From NCBI GenBank assembly GCA_025331445.1, contig JAIWNE010000044.1:173022-237021 (forward strand): 64,000 nt of DNA, given 5' to 3'. Shown here piece by piece: positions 30,631-41,351 of this stretch. The notes under the pieces are model-generated. The model was not told where the DNA came from and did not search any database. It was given only the letters and a program-made list of their open reading frames with translations. How positions within the stretch are numbered: the stretch's first letter is position 1; each line of letters opens with the position of its first letter. The translations under genes and the position numbers were made by a program. The DNA is from Blakeslea trispora. Lineage: Eukaryota; Mucoromycota; Mucoromycetes; Mucorales; Choanephoraceae.

Positions 30631-33600
30631 ATGTCTCAGTCTCAATCTACCTCTGGAAATACTGCTCTCATGACTAAACTTCTGACTCAGCTCATCACTG
30701 AAAGTCGTTTGTCCAACACGGTTATCTGCTCCCCATATGATCCTAAAGAAAGCATCAACAACTGGCTTCACCAATTTGAACTTCATTGCCAACGTCTCTC
30801 TCTTACTGATGATCAAAAGCTGCTTCACATTACTCAATATTTACCTCCTGACGTTGCAAATTGGGTCTCTCGTGCACCTCAAGCTGCTTCTTGGCATACT
30901 CTCAAGAAAGCTTTGCTCCAAACTTTTGGTGTTCCTCCTGCCAAACATAAACAAGTTGTTCGTCAACGCTTAGAATCTCTTCGACAAGGTTCTATGTCTT
31001 CACGCCGCTTTGCAATTCTTTTCGAATCCGTTCTCTTCGATTTTCCTGAAGATCACTCTCTCGACAAGGATACGCTTAAGATTATTTATCTCCAGGTCAT
31101 GTCTCCTAAACTTCGTGCCATGATTATGCCCAACATTGCTACTAAACCTACTTGGCGTTCAATCTCCACTTCTGCTATTGATATCGAAGAATCTGTCTCT
31201 CTCGATACTCGACTACTTCTTGAGGATGAATTTGCCAAACTCTCATTATCGCCTTCGGCTCCAGTCCAACCACATGCCTTGCCTCCGAACGAAGATGTTG
31301 AAATGACCGATATCAATGCCTTCCGTCATCAAAAACGTTCTTCTTCTGCGCGCTCATCGGGTGCTTCGCATCAACAGCCCCGCCAACAACGTCAGCATGA
31401 CCCTATGCGTCAATGGACTGAAACAGGTAAACCTATCTGTGGACACTGCAACAAAGTTGGTCATCTCAGCAAGAAATGTCGTCGCCGCGGAAACGCCGGT
31501 GCTCATATTAATCAAGTAAGTCAATCGGATTCAACATCAGGTCAAGAACAATCCTCTATCTGCAACATTCAAACTTTGACCGCTACAACATCTCAGTATG
31601 CTGCTATTCCAATCAATGACGATCCTCTAGCTCAACAAATAAACAATATCGAACCATCAGCTCTTCAACACAAGGCTACCACCACCACGGGCACACCTCG
31701 TATTCGTGTAACTATTCAAGGACACATGGTGGAAGCATTAGTTGATACTGGTGCAAGTATCTCTGCTGTGCGTACCTCCATCATTAACACTCTTGGATTG
31801 ACTCCAGATTTGTCTCAGGTTACCACCTTCACTAATGCTGACAATCGTTCAACTGTCTCTCGTGGTACTGTCAAACTTAATTTAATGGTAGGAAACGTAT
31901 CTGTTGTTATCAAGTGTCATGTCGTTGATACTCTGTCAAATCAACTTATCTTGGGTTATCCTGATCTCAAGGCTCTTGGTGCTATCATTGACACTGCTTC
32001 AAATGAAGTACGTATTCTCAAGTCTCCTGGTTCTGGTCTCTCTGGCGCTGGTCTCTCTGGCGCTGGTCTCTCTGGCGCTGGTCTCTCTGGCGCTGGTCTC
32101 TCTGGCGCTGGTCTCTCTGGCTCTGGTCTCTCTGGCTCTGGTCTCTCTGATTCTGGTGTTCAGCCATCAATCTGTTCAATGGCTTCAGATCTTCGGCTAC
32201 CTGGTCAACACCACGCCTATGTCGATATCAATGGACCTCCGAACTCTGCTGCTTTCATTTCTACTTCTCCAGATATGGTTTATGAAAAACTCATCTCTGT
32301 CGCCGCAGGTATCGTTCAGTTCAACAATCAAGGCATTGCCACTATCAAGATCGCCAACTTAGATAAGAGCATTAAGTTTTTAAATAAAGAACAACATGTT
32401 GCTACTTACCAGTATTTATCTCCGTCTCTGCAAATATATTCTAGCAATCAACTCTCTATCAACCAAATGCAATCTTCGACAACATCTGCCGTTGTTTCCT
32501 CGCCAACCACTTTAGACTTCTCTAAGAATATTGGTAAGCATCTATCTACGTCTGAACGTGTTGCCTTGGAAAAACTTCTCAATGAGTTTCCCGACTGCTT
32601 CGACTCTAAGCCAAACTCGGTTACACCCTTGGTACAACACACTATCGACACTGGTGACTCAAGACCGCTTTCTCAACCTCCACATAGGGCATCGGCTGCA
32701 GAAAACGAAACCATCGATTCTCTTATTGAAGAAATGCTAAAACAAGGAATCATACAACCCAGCAATTCTCCTTGGGCTTCTCCTGTGGTTCTAGTCAGGA
32801 AGCATGATGGATCTCCTCGCTTCTGTGTGGACTACCGACGAATCAATGGTGTTACACGCAAAGATGTTTACCCTTTGCCAAGAATCGACGACACTATTCA
32901 TAGCCTCGGTAATGCTAAGGTATTTTCAACTCTCGACCTAACCTCCAGCTATTAGCAAATCGAATTAGATGACGAATCCAAGCCTAAATCTGCCTTCATC
33001 TGTCGTAGTGGTCTCTACGAATTTATTCCCATGCCTTTCGGACTCACTAACGCTCCTGTTACAATGCAACGTCTAATGGACTCTGTACTCTCCGGTCTCA
33101 AATGGCAAACCACGTTAGTTTATTTAGACGATATTGTTTGTTTTAGCCCTACCTTCGAACAGCACCTCAAGGATCTTCGTTCTGTCCTCTCTCGTCTGCG
33201 CGCTGCCTCTCTCACTGCAAATCTCAAGAAGTGTAACTTTGGTAGTGATCGCATCTCTTTCCTCGGGTACGTTATCTCTCCTGCAGGTCTTCACACTGAC
33301 CCTGAAAAGATTCGTGCAATTACCGACTTTCCTCAGCCTTTTGATGTACCTTCTCTGCGATCCTTCCTCGGCCTGGCTGGTTACTACCGTAGTTTTATTA
33401 GTAAACTTTCAACCATTGCTGCTCCACTCAACGCTCTGCTAACTAAAGATGCTCCTTGGTCTTGGACTCAAGCTCAGCAAACTGCCCATGATTCTCTCAA
33501 GCAGGCCTTGATTTCTGCACCTGTCCTCCGGTTTCCTGATTTCACTCGTCCTTTTGAGTTGCACACCGACGGTGCTTGTACGGCCGGCATTGGCGTAATT

Positions 33601-35229
33601 CTCTGCCAACGGGATGTTCACAACAATCGTGCATATGCTGTCGCCTACGCTTCACGTTCTCTTACTGCTGCCGAACGTAATTACGGTGTCTCCGAAGTCG
33701 AAGCTCTCGCCATCGTCTAGGGTATCAAAAAGTTTGCACATTTTCTTACTGGTACAAAGTTCTTAGTTATCACCGATCATCATAGCCTCCAGTTCCTCAA
33801 TAATGGTAAATCCAATGATCTCCGTGAACGACTTGCTCGCTGGACTCTTCTCTTGCAGCAACATGATTTTGAAATCATCTATCGCCCTGGATCCAAAAAC
33901 GCTGGCCCAGACGCTCTCAGTTGTTATCCTTCTTCAGCTATGATCTCATCTTTCCAATCGTCTGACTTATCGACCGCTCAAAACACCGATCCATTTTGTC
34001 AAGAACTTCTTCGTAAATCGCCTCTTCCTTCCGATTTCTCGCACGAGTCTGGTATCCTCTTCTTTGGCCCCCGCCCAGTCCTCCCGGCATCTATGCAAGA
34101 CGACGTCTTCGATTTACTCAATTCAAATCCTACTTCAGGTCATTTAGGTGTTGGACGTACCCTGCAAAAGTTAAATAGGCTTTACTACTTTCCTAATCAG
34201 CAAGAATGGGTCAAGAAAAAGGTCAATGAATGTCTTGTCTGTCAGCGCGTCAAACGAACCAACAACACTCTCGGCCATACTAATATGGTTCATTCCACTC
34301 CTTCTGTACATCCTTTTGACACAATTGCCATTGATACATTCGGTCCGCTTCCACCTTCTCTGTCTGGTAACCGCTACATTATTGTCATACAGTGTCTGTT
34401 CTCTCGGTATGTAATCCCCATCGCGGTTCCAGCTAACACGGATAAGTATATAAATCAATGTCTTTTACGCGTCATTGGCGAACATGGTGTCTTTCGTGCT
34501 CTACTTAGTGACAATGACCCTCCATACTCGGGTACTCTTCTCAACGCACTGTTGCAACACTTATAAATTAATCAACGCTTTGCTCCTGCTTATCACCCAC
34601 AATCAAATGGTCTTGTAGAACGCTTTATGGAAACGTTAAAGAACATGATCAGCTCTTATTTGGATCTCGACAACCATCAAGACACTTGGGATATGCACCT
34701 TTCTGAATTCCAACTAGCATATAACTCAACAACGCATCAAACAATCAAATACTCTCCATTCAGTGTCGTTCATGGTCGTGAAGCAAGAACTCTAGCTACT
34801 CCTGACTTTGGTGTTAAGACGATTCCGATCCAAGAATACCAAATCCAATCAAAAGACTTTCTGGCCCGCGCTTACAATATCATTCAAATGGAAAATATGC
34901 GTGCTCAGGCTGCTAACGCCTTGTTGTTCAACAAACATCGTAAGACGCCAACTTTTGAAGTCAACGACTTGGTCTTAGTCGATTGTCCCGTACTCTCAAA
35001 TGCCTCACTCGGTCGTGCAAGAAAATTGGTCAAACGATATCGTGGTCCATTCCGTATTTCTCAGGTTCTCTCTACTGATCGATACAATGTTCAAGATGTT
35101 CTTCGCAAGAAAGAAATGAAGAATGTACACGCCTCAAGAATAAAATACTTTTCCGCCAATGAGGACATTGTCGAACCAAACCCCCCGGATGTCGTGAGTC
35201 CTGACACAGCCACTGGTTCGGAACTCTAA
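30631..35229 (+). pseudogene. Gypsy Gag-Pol polyprotein, one frame with three stops
   Basis: ATG at 30631. Gag has ESINNWLHQFELHCQRL and knuckle CGHCNKVGHLSKKC. Protease is VEALVDTGASISAV. RT has RFCVDYRRINGVT, MPFGLTNAPVTMQRLM and LVYLDDIVCF. RNase H is FELHTDGACTAGIG. The integrase zinc region is GHLGVGRTL...CLVCQRVKR, and the core has Asp in IAIDTFGPL, Asp in LLSDNDPPYSG and Glu in PQSNGLVERFMETLK. Stops are TAG 32953-32955 (SSY-stop-QIEL, normally Trp), TAG 33718-33720 (AIV-stop-GIKKF, normally Trp) and TAA 34564-34566. There is no frameshift over 4.6 kb. The 3' end of the frame overlaps the 3' LTR. Confidence 0.92.
32032..32157 (+). repeat. 15-bp minisatellite inside Gag-Pol encoding GLSGA/GLSGS units
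   Basis: Eight head-to-tail copies of GGTCTCTCTGGCGCT-type units, the first five encoding GLSGA and then GLSGS and GLSDS. It lies between the protease and RT domains and keeps the frame, so it forms a flexible Gly/Ser linker. Confidence 0.9.
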
Positions 35230-35469
35230 TCTTTCTCTTCTTTGACAAGCATACTCAGATCTTACCGCAGCTTCACCGCAGTATATTTTGATATAGTTAG
35301 CTTCTTATATATATAACCGCAGTATTTCTAAAAACATATAAATATCTCAATTATTCTATTCAATAAAATACAATCATTATTCTTCTATCTTAAAATAAAA
35401 ACAAGTCTTTAGTTTCCATTTTCTAAATTCTTATTCTTTATTTTTCAGTCCGATTCCAGGCTTATTGTA
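35190..35469 (+). repeat. Gypsy 3' LTR
   Basis: Same length and sequence as the 5' LTR apart from the last few bases, and overlaps the end of the integrase frame. Confidence 0.92.
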
Positions 35470-36487
35470 ATACTCGCCAAGTACAATTTCTACTCCGAAC
35501 CAGATCAAGTCTTACTATAAGATGCAATTTCCAATTAGTACCTTATAAAGAAGAAGCTAGTAACATTAGAACAGTATAAATACCGTAGACCAGAGAATAG
35601 GAATGCTTCTTTATCTCATTCATATTCTCTGATCTACAGGTAAACATTTATTATTATGATTATTATATAAATAAAGGATCTCATTCATATTCTCTGATCT
35701 ACAGCTGAGTCTATATTATAACTGATAAGCCTCAAATATTACACTTATTTTAAAAATGATGTGACTGTATAAATTTTAGCAGTCATATAGTGTTCCTGAA
35801 TCATAAATGCACAATTGGTTTAATAGCAATATTATCATTACTCATTTGAGTACAAAGTTTGATAAACTCGTCTTTCACTTTAGGACAATGAGTTTTCTTG
35901 TTGTTACTAACACTCAATCTCTGAACTGACATCTCAGACAGGTCTTCGAATTTTTTTGTAATTTTACTAATAGCGCTTTGACTAGACAAGCAGTCCATGT
36001 TGAATGGGCGCTTTACCCAACAACACATCTACTCTTGAGTCTGTTTGGGTCCACAAGCGACCATAAAACGAATTTTCAAGCGCTGTTTCTGATTAAACTT
36101 ATCATGCTTATTCTTTTCAGGTGTTTGCTAAGCATTGACAAGAACAAGAGGTGAAGCGTTTGATATGTTGTGCATAGCCACACAAATGTTTTAAGTTTGT
36201 TAGATTAGACAAAAAAGTAAGACCAGAGCAAGAATGTCTTGAAGTACAAAGTATAATCACAGATTTTTTCTCAAAAAAAATGGCTCGTATGCCATGTCTG
36301 GGGGGGATACAAAACTCAATTTCCAAATTTAGTAATTTTGAAAAAATAAAAAGAAGGAAAAAAGAAAGAGAAAGAGAAAAAGAAGGGAAAGAGAAAAAGA
36401 AGGGAAAGAGAGAAGGAAAGAGAGAAGGAAAGAGAGAAGGAAAGAGAGAAGGAAAGAGAAAGAAATTTATTCTTAAGGTATTATGTA
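35470..36487. other. Non-coding, with a duplicated 27-bp motif and a purine-rich simple repeat
   Basis: ATCTCATTCATATTCTCTGA plus TCTACAG occurs at about 35611 and 35678. 36345-36472 is a purine tract of GGAAAGAGAGAA units directly outside the left end of the next element. The open frames across the repeat are compositional, not genes. Confidence 0.6.
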
Positions 36488-36674
36488 CTGGTTTTTGCCT
36501 TTTAGTTGGCGCCCTTTGAGATTTTGGATCACGGCTTTTGAGACTGTCTTTGCGGCCTTTGCCAAAAAAAATTGCTTTGATTGAACTGTAGTTCGCGGTC
36601 TTTGAATCGTGCAATAGATATTACTCTTCAAAGAAATGCTTTGCAGAGACATTTCAAAATACAACTCAAAAAAT
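36488..36674 (+). repeat. Left 187-bp terminal inverted repeat
   Basis: Inverted copy at 40565-40751. Contains repeated CTTTGA and GGCCTTTG motifs that could bind transposase. Confidence 0.92.
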
Positions 36675-37175
36675 CAATTTCGCCATCAGAAGTAATCTAA
36701 AGCACGTATATTTGGTTTTTGAAATATTTTATATATGTTTTTCAAATAGCGATCAAGAAGTTTTTTGGTTATACATTAACAACTAAATTTTCTAACGCAA
36801 TTCTACATAAGCAACAACACAATCTACTTACCACTCTTAAATAATTTTTTTGAAAGCGCTCGTAGGTCATACGTTTGAAGTTAAAATTGTACGGAATAAG
36901 TAGAGTGTGTTTGGTAATATATTTGCATCGATGTCTACATACGTAGTGAATAAAAGAGTTAAAATGTTGAGCGTTTTACAGTTCAGTTTCCAAAAACACT
37001 TTACACTTGCAGGAATTTCCATAAGTTAGTTTATACGCACTTGGTTTTAGAATACAGCAATTCAGCTTTTAAGTTGCGCGTATATATTGCTATTTGTTCA
37101 AACATCACTCTTAAAATTGTAAAGTAAAAATGCTCACAAAAGCAAGCTTTATTAAAAGTGTAAAGCTATTTGTTT

Positions 37176-37694
37176 TTAGATTTGCCTCACGCAAAGCTGC
37201 TTTAAGTTGTCAATCATTTCATCTGTAACTTTGATGTCTCTACGTCTTTCAGGGTATTTCTTTCTCTGTTTCTTGACACGTGGTTGAATAGATCCTATAC
37301 ACATTCCTGTTATGTGATGAATCTCTCGTATTTTCAAGCCCATATCAAAGTATAAGGGGAGGCAGTTATGGGTATCTTCCTCTGTGTAGTTTCTTCTTCT
37401 TTTTGCAGACTTATACTTTTCTTGTGTTTCAGAAGCCTTTTCCGCTGTGGATGCACTATCTTCTAGTCTCAAGTTCTGGTTAAAAGATGAATCCAGTTGA
37501 ACGATTGATTGCGGCAACTCGTAGTAATTCGTTTTTTCATTCAAGCTAAATTCAGTTGGTGTTTCAACCGATATAGCTGAATCTTGCGAAGGAATTGCTT
37601 CTTGCGTAGAGATTGCTTCTTGCGCCTTCTTGTTCTTCTTGACAAGAGTAGAGAATATCATTGGTGTAATAAATGTATAAAAAAGCTTCAGCAA
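37176..37694 (-). CDS. HTH protein of the IS630/Tc1-like element
   Basis: An ORF of up to 172 residues. A likely start is the second ATG, MIFSTLVKKNKKAQ. The N-terminal half is Ser/Thr/Gln-rich and disordered. The C-terminal half (about 108-165) reads KRRRNYTEEDTHNCLPLYFD, then MGLKIREIHHITGM and RVKKQRKKYPERRRD, a helix-turn-helix like that of IS630/Tc1 N-termini with a basic tail. It lies inside the inverted repeats and opposite to the transposase. It may regulate transposition or bind ends. Whether it is translated is unknown. Confidence 0.6.
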   Translation of the reverse strand: MLKLFYTFITPMIFSTLVKKNKKAQEAISTQEAIPSQDSAISVETPTEFSLNEKTNYYELPQSIVQLDSSFNQNLRLEDSASTAEKASETQEKYKSAKRRRNYTEEDTHNCLPLYFDMGLKIREIHHITGMCIGSIQPRVKKQRKKYPERRRDIKVTDEMIDNLKQLCVRQI

Positions 37695-38159
37695 ATTATT
37701 AAATTTTGTAGATCAGTGTTATATACGTAAACAAGCAATGTTGGCTTATAAACCTTACTGTAAATGACAGCGCAGTTTCTTTGGCTATTCTTTACGTCCC
37801 TGAAAGCAATTACATTTTATGACTATGACGATACGTAATGCTTTCCCTCTTTGTCATACCGTCTGTGCTCCGTTGAAGTAATAGGTGTTGCCATTTTCCT
37901 GTTAAAGTCTTCGCGAGCCTGTAGAACATCATTTCGCGCTCACTGAATTTAAATTTTTGATGCGCTCTTTAATTTTTTTTTTGCTTCGCAAGTATGTCAG
38001 GTACACAAATTACGTCCATCTTCTGCTTTCACTTGCAACTATTCTTTCGTTGTAGAAGCAGTATGATAGCGTCCATTATGTTGCATTGTATGAGAACTTT
38101 TTGATTTTATAAAATTGCTCTCTTCAGTATGATCGTTCTGTTTATCAAAAATGCAATGC

Positions 38160-38720
38160 TCATTGAAAACGTTATGCTCAATAGATATGTTATGTTCATT
38201 AAAAATGTTATGTTCATAAAAATGTTATGTTCATTAAAATGTTATGTTCATTAAGTTTGTTCTGCTTATTGATATGATTATGTTCATTGATATCATTGTG
38301 TTCATTAACATACTTATGTTCAATAAATTTGCTTACTGTGTTGCGTCATTATGTTCATTATGTTCATTGTGTTCATTATAGTTCTTGTGTGCACTTGGGT
38401 TTTTTTTTCTGGATTTACATACTCCGCCTTCATTATTGTATCATTATGTTCATTTTGTTCATTACGTTCATTAAGTTTTTTATGTACATCACATTTTGAC
38501 AGCCTGTGCACTGACTTTCTCCGCTATCACACCATTAAGTTCATAATGTTCATTACGCCATTATGTTCATTGTGTTCATTACGTTCATTGCGTTCATTGC
38601 GTTCTTTATGTTCATTACGCCATTACGTTCATTACGTTCATTGCGTTCTTTATGTTCATTACGCCATTACGTTCATTACGTTCATTACGTTCATTACGTT
38701 CATTAAGATTTTTATGTACT
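38160..38720. repeat. Array of degenerate GTTCATTA(C/T) motifs
   Basis: More than 30 copies of TTCATTA or close variants (ATGTTCATTACG, GCGTTCATTGCG) spaced about 9-12 bp. They are densest at 38440-38720 and directly upstream of the transposase gene. Spurious ORFs run through it on both strands. Confidence 0.8.
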
Positions 38721-38927
38721 CTGCGCTCATCATTATCTTGTCTAAAACTCTCTTCCACTGATTATTAATGACGTTTTAACTATGTTCATTACATACATTG
38801 ATATCATAGCTGTCGTTCTTGACAAGATGATGGCTGTTAATTTTTTTCTATAAAAGAAATGAGTAACTTGTCTTTCTAACATTCCATATCTCTCACTGAT
38901 ACTCTTATTATTTTCTACTTACTAAAA

Positions 38928-40453
38928 ATGTCAAGCACCAACAACTCTTACTCTTTTGTTATGGACAAGCACTGCGCCATGGTTGAAGAATGCTTCCAAG
39001 GACTTGAAGCTGATGCCTTTGAGCAATACGAAACTCGTAGCGTTCAAGACGACTTTGCTCAAGCAGTAGAAATGGAATGGGTCAACACCAACAGACCTCA
39101 TAATGAGGTTCAGCAAATTTTGACATTGTCAAACTTTATGCTTGTCGCCGTCAATTTAAACACAGCAGGCAGCAAGGCCAACAAAAGTTCCAAAGGCAGC
39201 GTTGATGTTGATGCGATCCCAAAGGCCAACCAGATAGTAAAGACTCAGTACCGCAAGTATACTGAGACTCAGGTAAAGCACTAAACTACATTACAAAGTT
39301 AAGAAAAGAAATTAATATCATTGTTCATTTAACAGGTCAACGAACTCTTCCGTCTGGTCTTCTTGGAAGGAAAGTTCGCCTCTGAAGCTGCCAGGGAAAC
39401 GGGGATCGTAGTCCCTACTGCCCAGGACTATGTCCGTAAGGCTCGTATCTTGATGGAAGAAGCAAGAAAGAAGGAGATCATGGAGGTCGATACTGATGAA
39501 GAAGAAAATGCTCCCGTTCCTGCTCCTCCAAAAGAGCGCAAGTATGGCAATCAAAAGCTCTTCCAGGCACACTCGCTTTTCTTCTTGGACTTCTATGAGA
39601 AAAAGGCCGACGCCACTCTTAACGAAGCAAGAGTGGCCGTCATGGAGGCTTTTCCTGGGTTGGAGATCACCATTTATGCTATCTCGAAGCATTTGAAAAA
39701 GCTTTGCAACCTAACGATGAAGAAGCTGGAAAAGCTACCCAAGGCACGTAACACCGCTGAGACTCTTCAGCTGAGAAAGGATCGGGTTTCTCTTTGGCTC
39801 TCTTTGGAGGACTTTGACTACATGAAGAATTGCATCTTCATCGACGAGGCTGGGTTCAACATGAACATAAAAAGAACATTTGGTCGCTCTGTTTCTGGTA
39901 CGCCGGCAAAAATTGAAGTTGCTACTCAGCGTGGTGTATCCATCTCGATTATCGGCGCCATGTGCGAAAAAGGCATTGTGAATTTGATGGTGCGTCGCCC
40001 TACTGCTGTTTCGGGGGGAAAAAAAAGAGAAAGTTGCAACTCTCTGAAACCGGCGTCGATGTGGTGAACGGCCGTGTGGGTACAAGAACGACCCACCACC
40101 TCCAATTCCTCGCGGCAACTATGGATGTTCTGGACTCGCACGGCATGCAAGGCCGGTACTTGGTTATGGACAATGCGCCCATTCATACTAGCAAGGAGGT
40201 GGAAAGCCTGATCGTCTCTCGCGGGTACAAATGCATGTATCTCCCAAAGTACTCCCCTTTCCTCAATCCAATTGAGGAAATGTGGTCCAAAATCAAGATG
40301 CATGTGCGCAGAGGCGAGGTTACCGAAAAGGATACTCTCATCCCCCGTATTGATGTGGCTGCAAGAACGGTAACTGTCTCGGACTGTGAAGGTTGGATTA
40401 GACATGCCACAACTTTCTTTGACAAGTGTTTAAATCTTGAGCCCATGCTCTAA
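38928..40453 (+). CDS. IS630/Tc1-like DDE transposase, two exons, one -1 frame change
   Basis: Exon 1 is 38928-39272 and exon 2 is 39336-40453, with intron GTAAAGCAC...TTAACAG. HTH region: FRLVFLEGKFASEAARETGI VVPTAQDYV. Catalytic Asp in CIFIDEAGFNMNI, Asp in YLVMDNAPIHTSKEV, Glu in YSPFLNPIEEMWSKIK. A frame change is needed near 40013-40027, where a G6-A8 run contains G-GGA-AAA in the zero frame. The downstream frame is -1, resuming KKRKLQLSETGVDVVNG. It is either a programmed -1 shift as in bacterial IS elements, a one-base indel in a homopolymer, or a sequencing error. Apart from this it is intact (about 487 residues). Confidence 0.85.
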
Positions 40454-40564
40454 AAAAATTAATTTCGTAGTTTGAAATATGTTATGAAAAGAAATTAATA
40501 AAAAAAATAAAAGCTCATTAGCAATACAAAACGTTTTAACTTTCTGAAGCAAGTGCATAAATAT

Positions 40565-40751
40565 ATTTTTTGAGTTGTATTTTGAAATGTCTCTGCAAAG
40601 CATTTCTTTGAAGAGTAATATCTATTGCACGATTCAAAGACCGCGAACTACAGTTCAATCAAAGCAATTTTTTTTGGCAAAGGCCGCAAAGACAGTCTCA
40701 AAAGCCGTGATCCAAAATCTCAAAGGGCGCCAACTAAAAGGCAAAAACCAG
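40565..40751 (-). repeat. Right 187-bp terminal inverted repeat
   Basis: Inverted match of 36488-36674, and ends CCAG before TA. Confidence 0.92.
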
Positions 40752-41351
40752 TAGTATTGCACTTGCTTGGATCAAACAATCCGTCGCAGTCTTTCTCTTT
40801 TTTACATTTCAAACATTTTGGAGAAATGCACCGCTTTCTGTTGATTTTACCGGTGTGATGATTACACCATATTGAATATAATAATATACTAGAACAATAA
40901 CTTAAATAAGAAGACAATCACTTGTACCAAAATACAACACATAATTAGACATGGGAAATCGACTCATGCAAATAATCAGACTCAAGCAGTATAACCTAAA
41001 AGAAGTACTTAAATGCTTACTCATAATAAAAAGGTGGGGAAATTACACAAAGCCCAAATCAAAGTTTACCAAACTTAAAGTCCTAATCCAACTGTATTCA
41101 GGAACGGTAAAAATACAGGACAATGGTAGAACACTGGAAGAAGACCTCAACCGTCATATAAAGATTATTTCCCTTATATTTTATGAGAATAAGGATTAGT
41201 AAAATCCATTCACATTCGAGTAGACACAGACTTTAGAAATTGTATAAAAACCACTGTATTATTTAGTTTAGAAACAATATTCCACTTCTAAAGAATAAAA
41301 GGATTATCAAAGTACTTTCTGTCCCGTTGATTCTTTTATTCATAACCCACA
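40752..41351. other. Non-coding, possible LTR debris
   Basis: TTGTATAAAAACCACTGTAT (41238) and AATAAAAGG (41295) look like a promoter box and poly(A) signal of a lost LTR. No supported ORF; the frame at 40951-41199 lacks recognisable features. Confidence 0.4.

Larger units (their letters stand above)
30201..35469 (+). mobile_element. Ty3/gypsy LTR retrotransposon, young but with three in-frame stops
   Basis: LTRs 30201-30480 and 35190-35469, both 280 bp. They look identical except near the 3' tip (CCAAGCTTATTTTA versus CCAGGCTTATTGTA). The presumed primer-binding region TGGTGGAGAAGCTG starts at 30481. Gag, protease, RT, RNase H and integrase lie in this order, as in Ty3/gypsy. I see no matching 5-bp target duplication (TAAAA before, ATACT after). 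Confidence 0.93.
36488..40751 (+). mobile_element. IS630/Tc1-superfamily element with 187-bp terminal inverted repeats
   Basis: TA flanks both sides (36486-36487, 40752-40753). The ends read CTGGTTTTTGCCTTTTAGTT. 36488-36674 and 40565-40751 are inverted copies with no difference that I can see, so the insertion is recent. The element is 4264 bp. It carries a two-exon transposase on the plus strand, an HTH ORF on the minus strand and a long array of TTCATTACG-like motifs. Confidence 0.92.

Noticed and set aside
36117..36614. Open frame MHDSKTANYSSIKAIFFGKG, repeated at 40625
   Set aside because: Both copies fall in the 187-bp inverted repeats and run into simple repeats. They are a by-product of repeat sequence.
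38160..38720. CRISPR-like array
   Set aside because: Units are 9-12 bp, degenerate and without unique spacers, in a eukaryotic element.
38351..38761. 136-residue open frame in the TTCATTA array
   Set aside because: Composition follows the repeat (FITFITF, SLRSLRSLC) and it is open on several frames.
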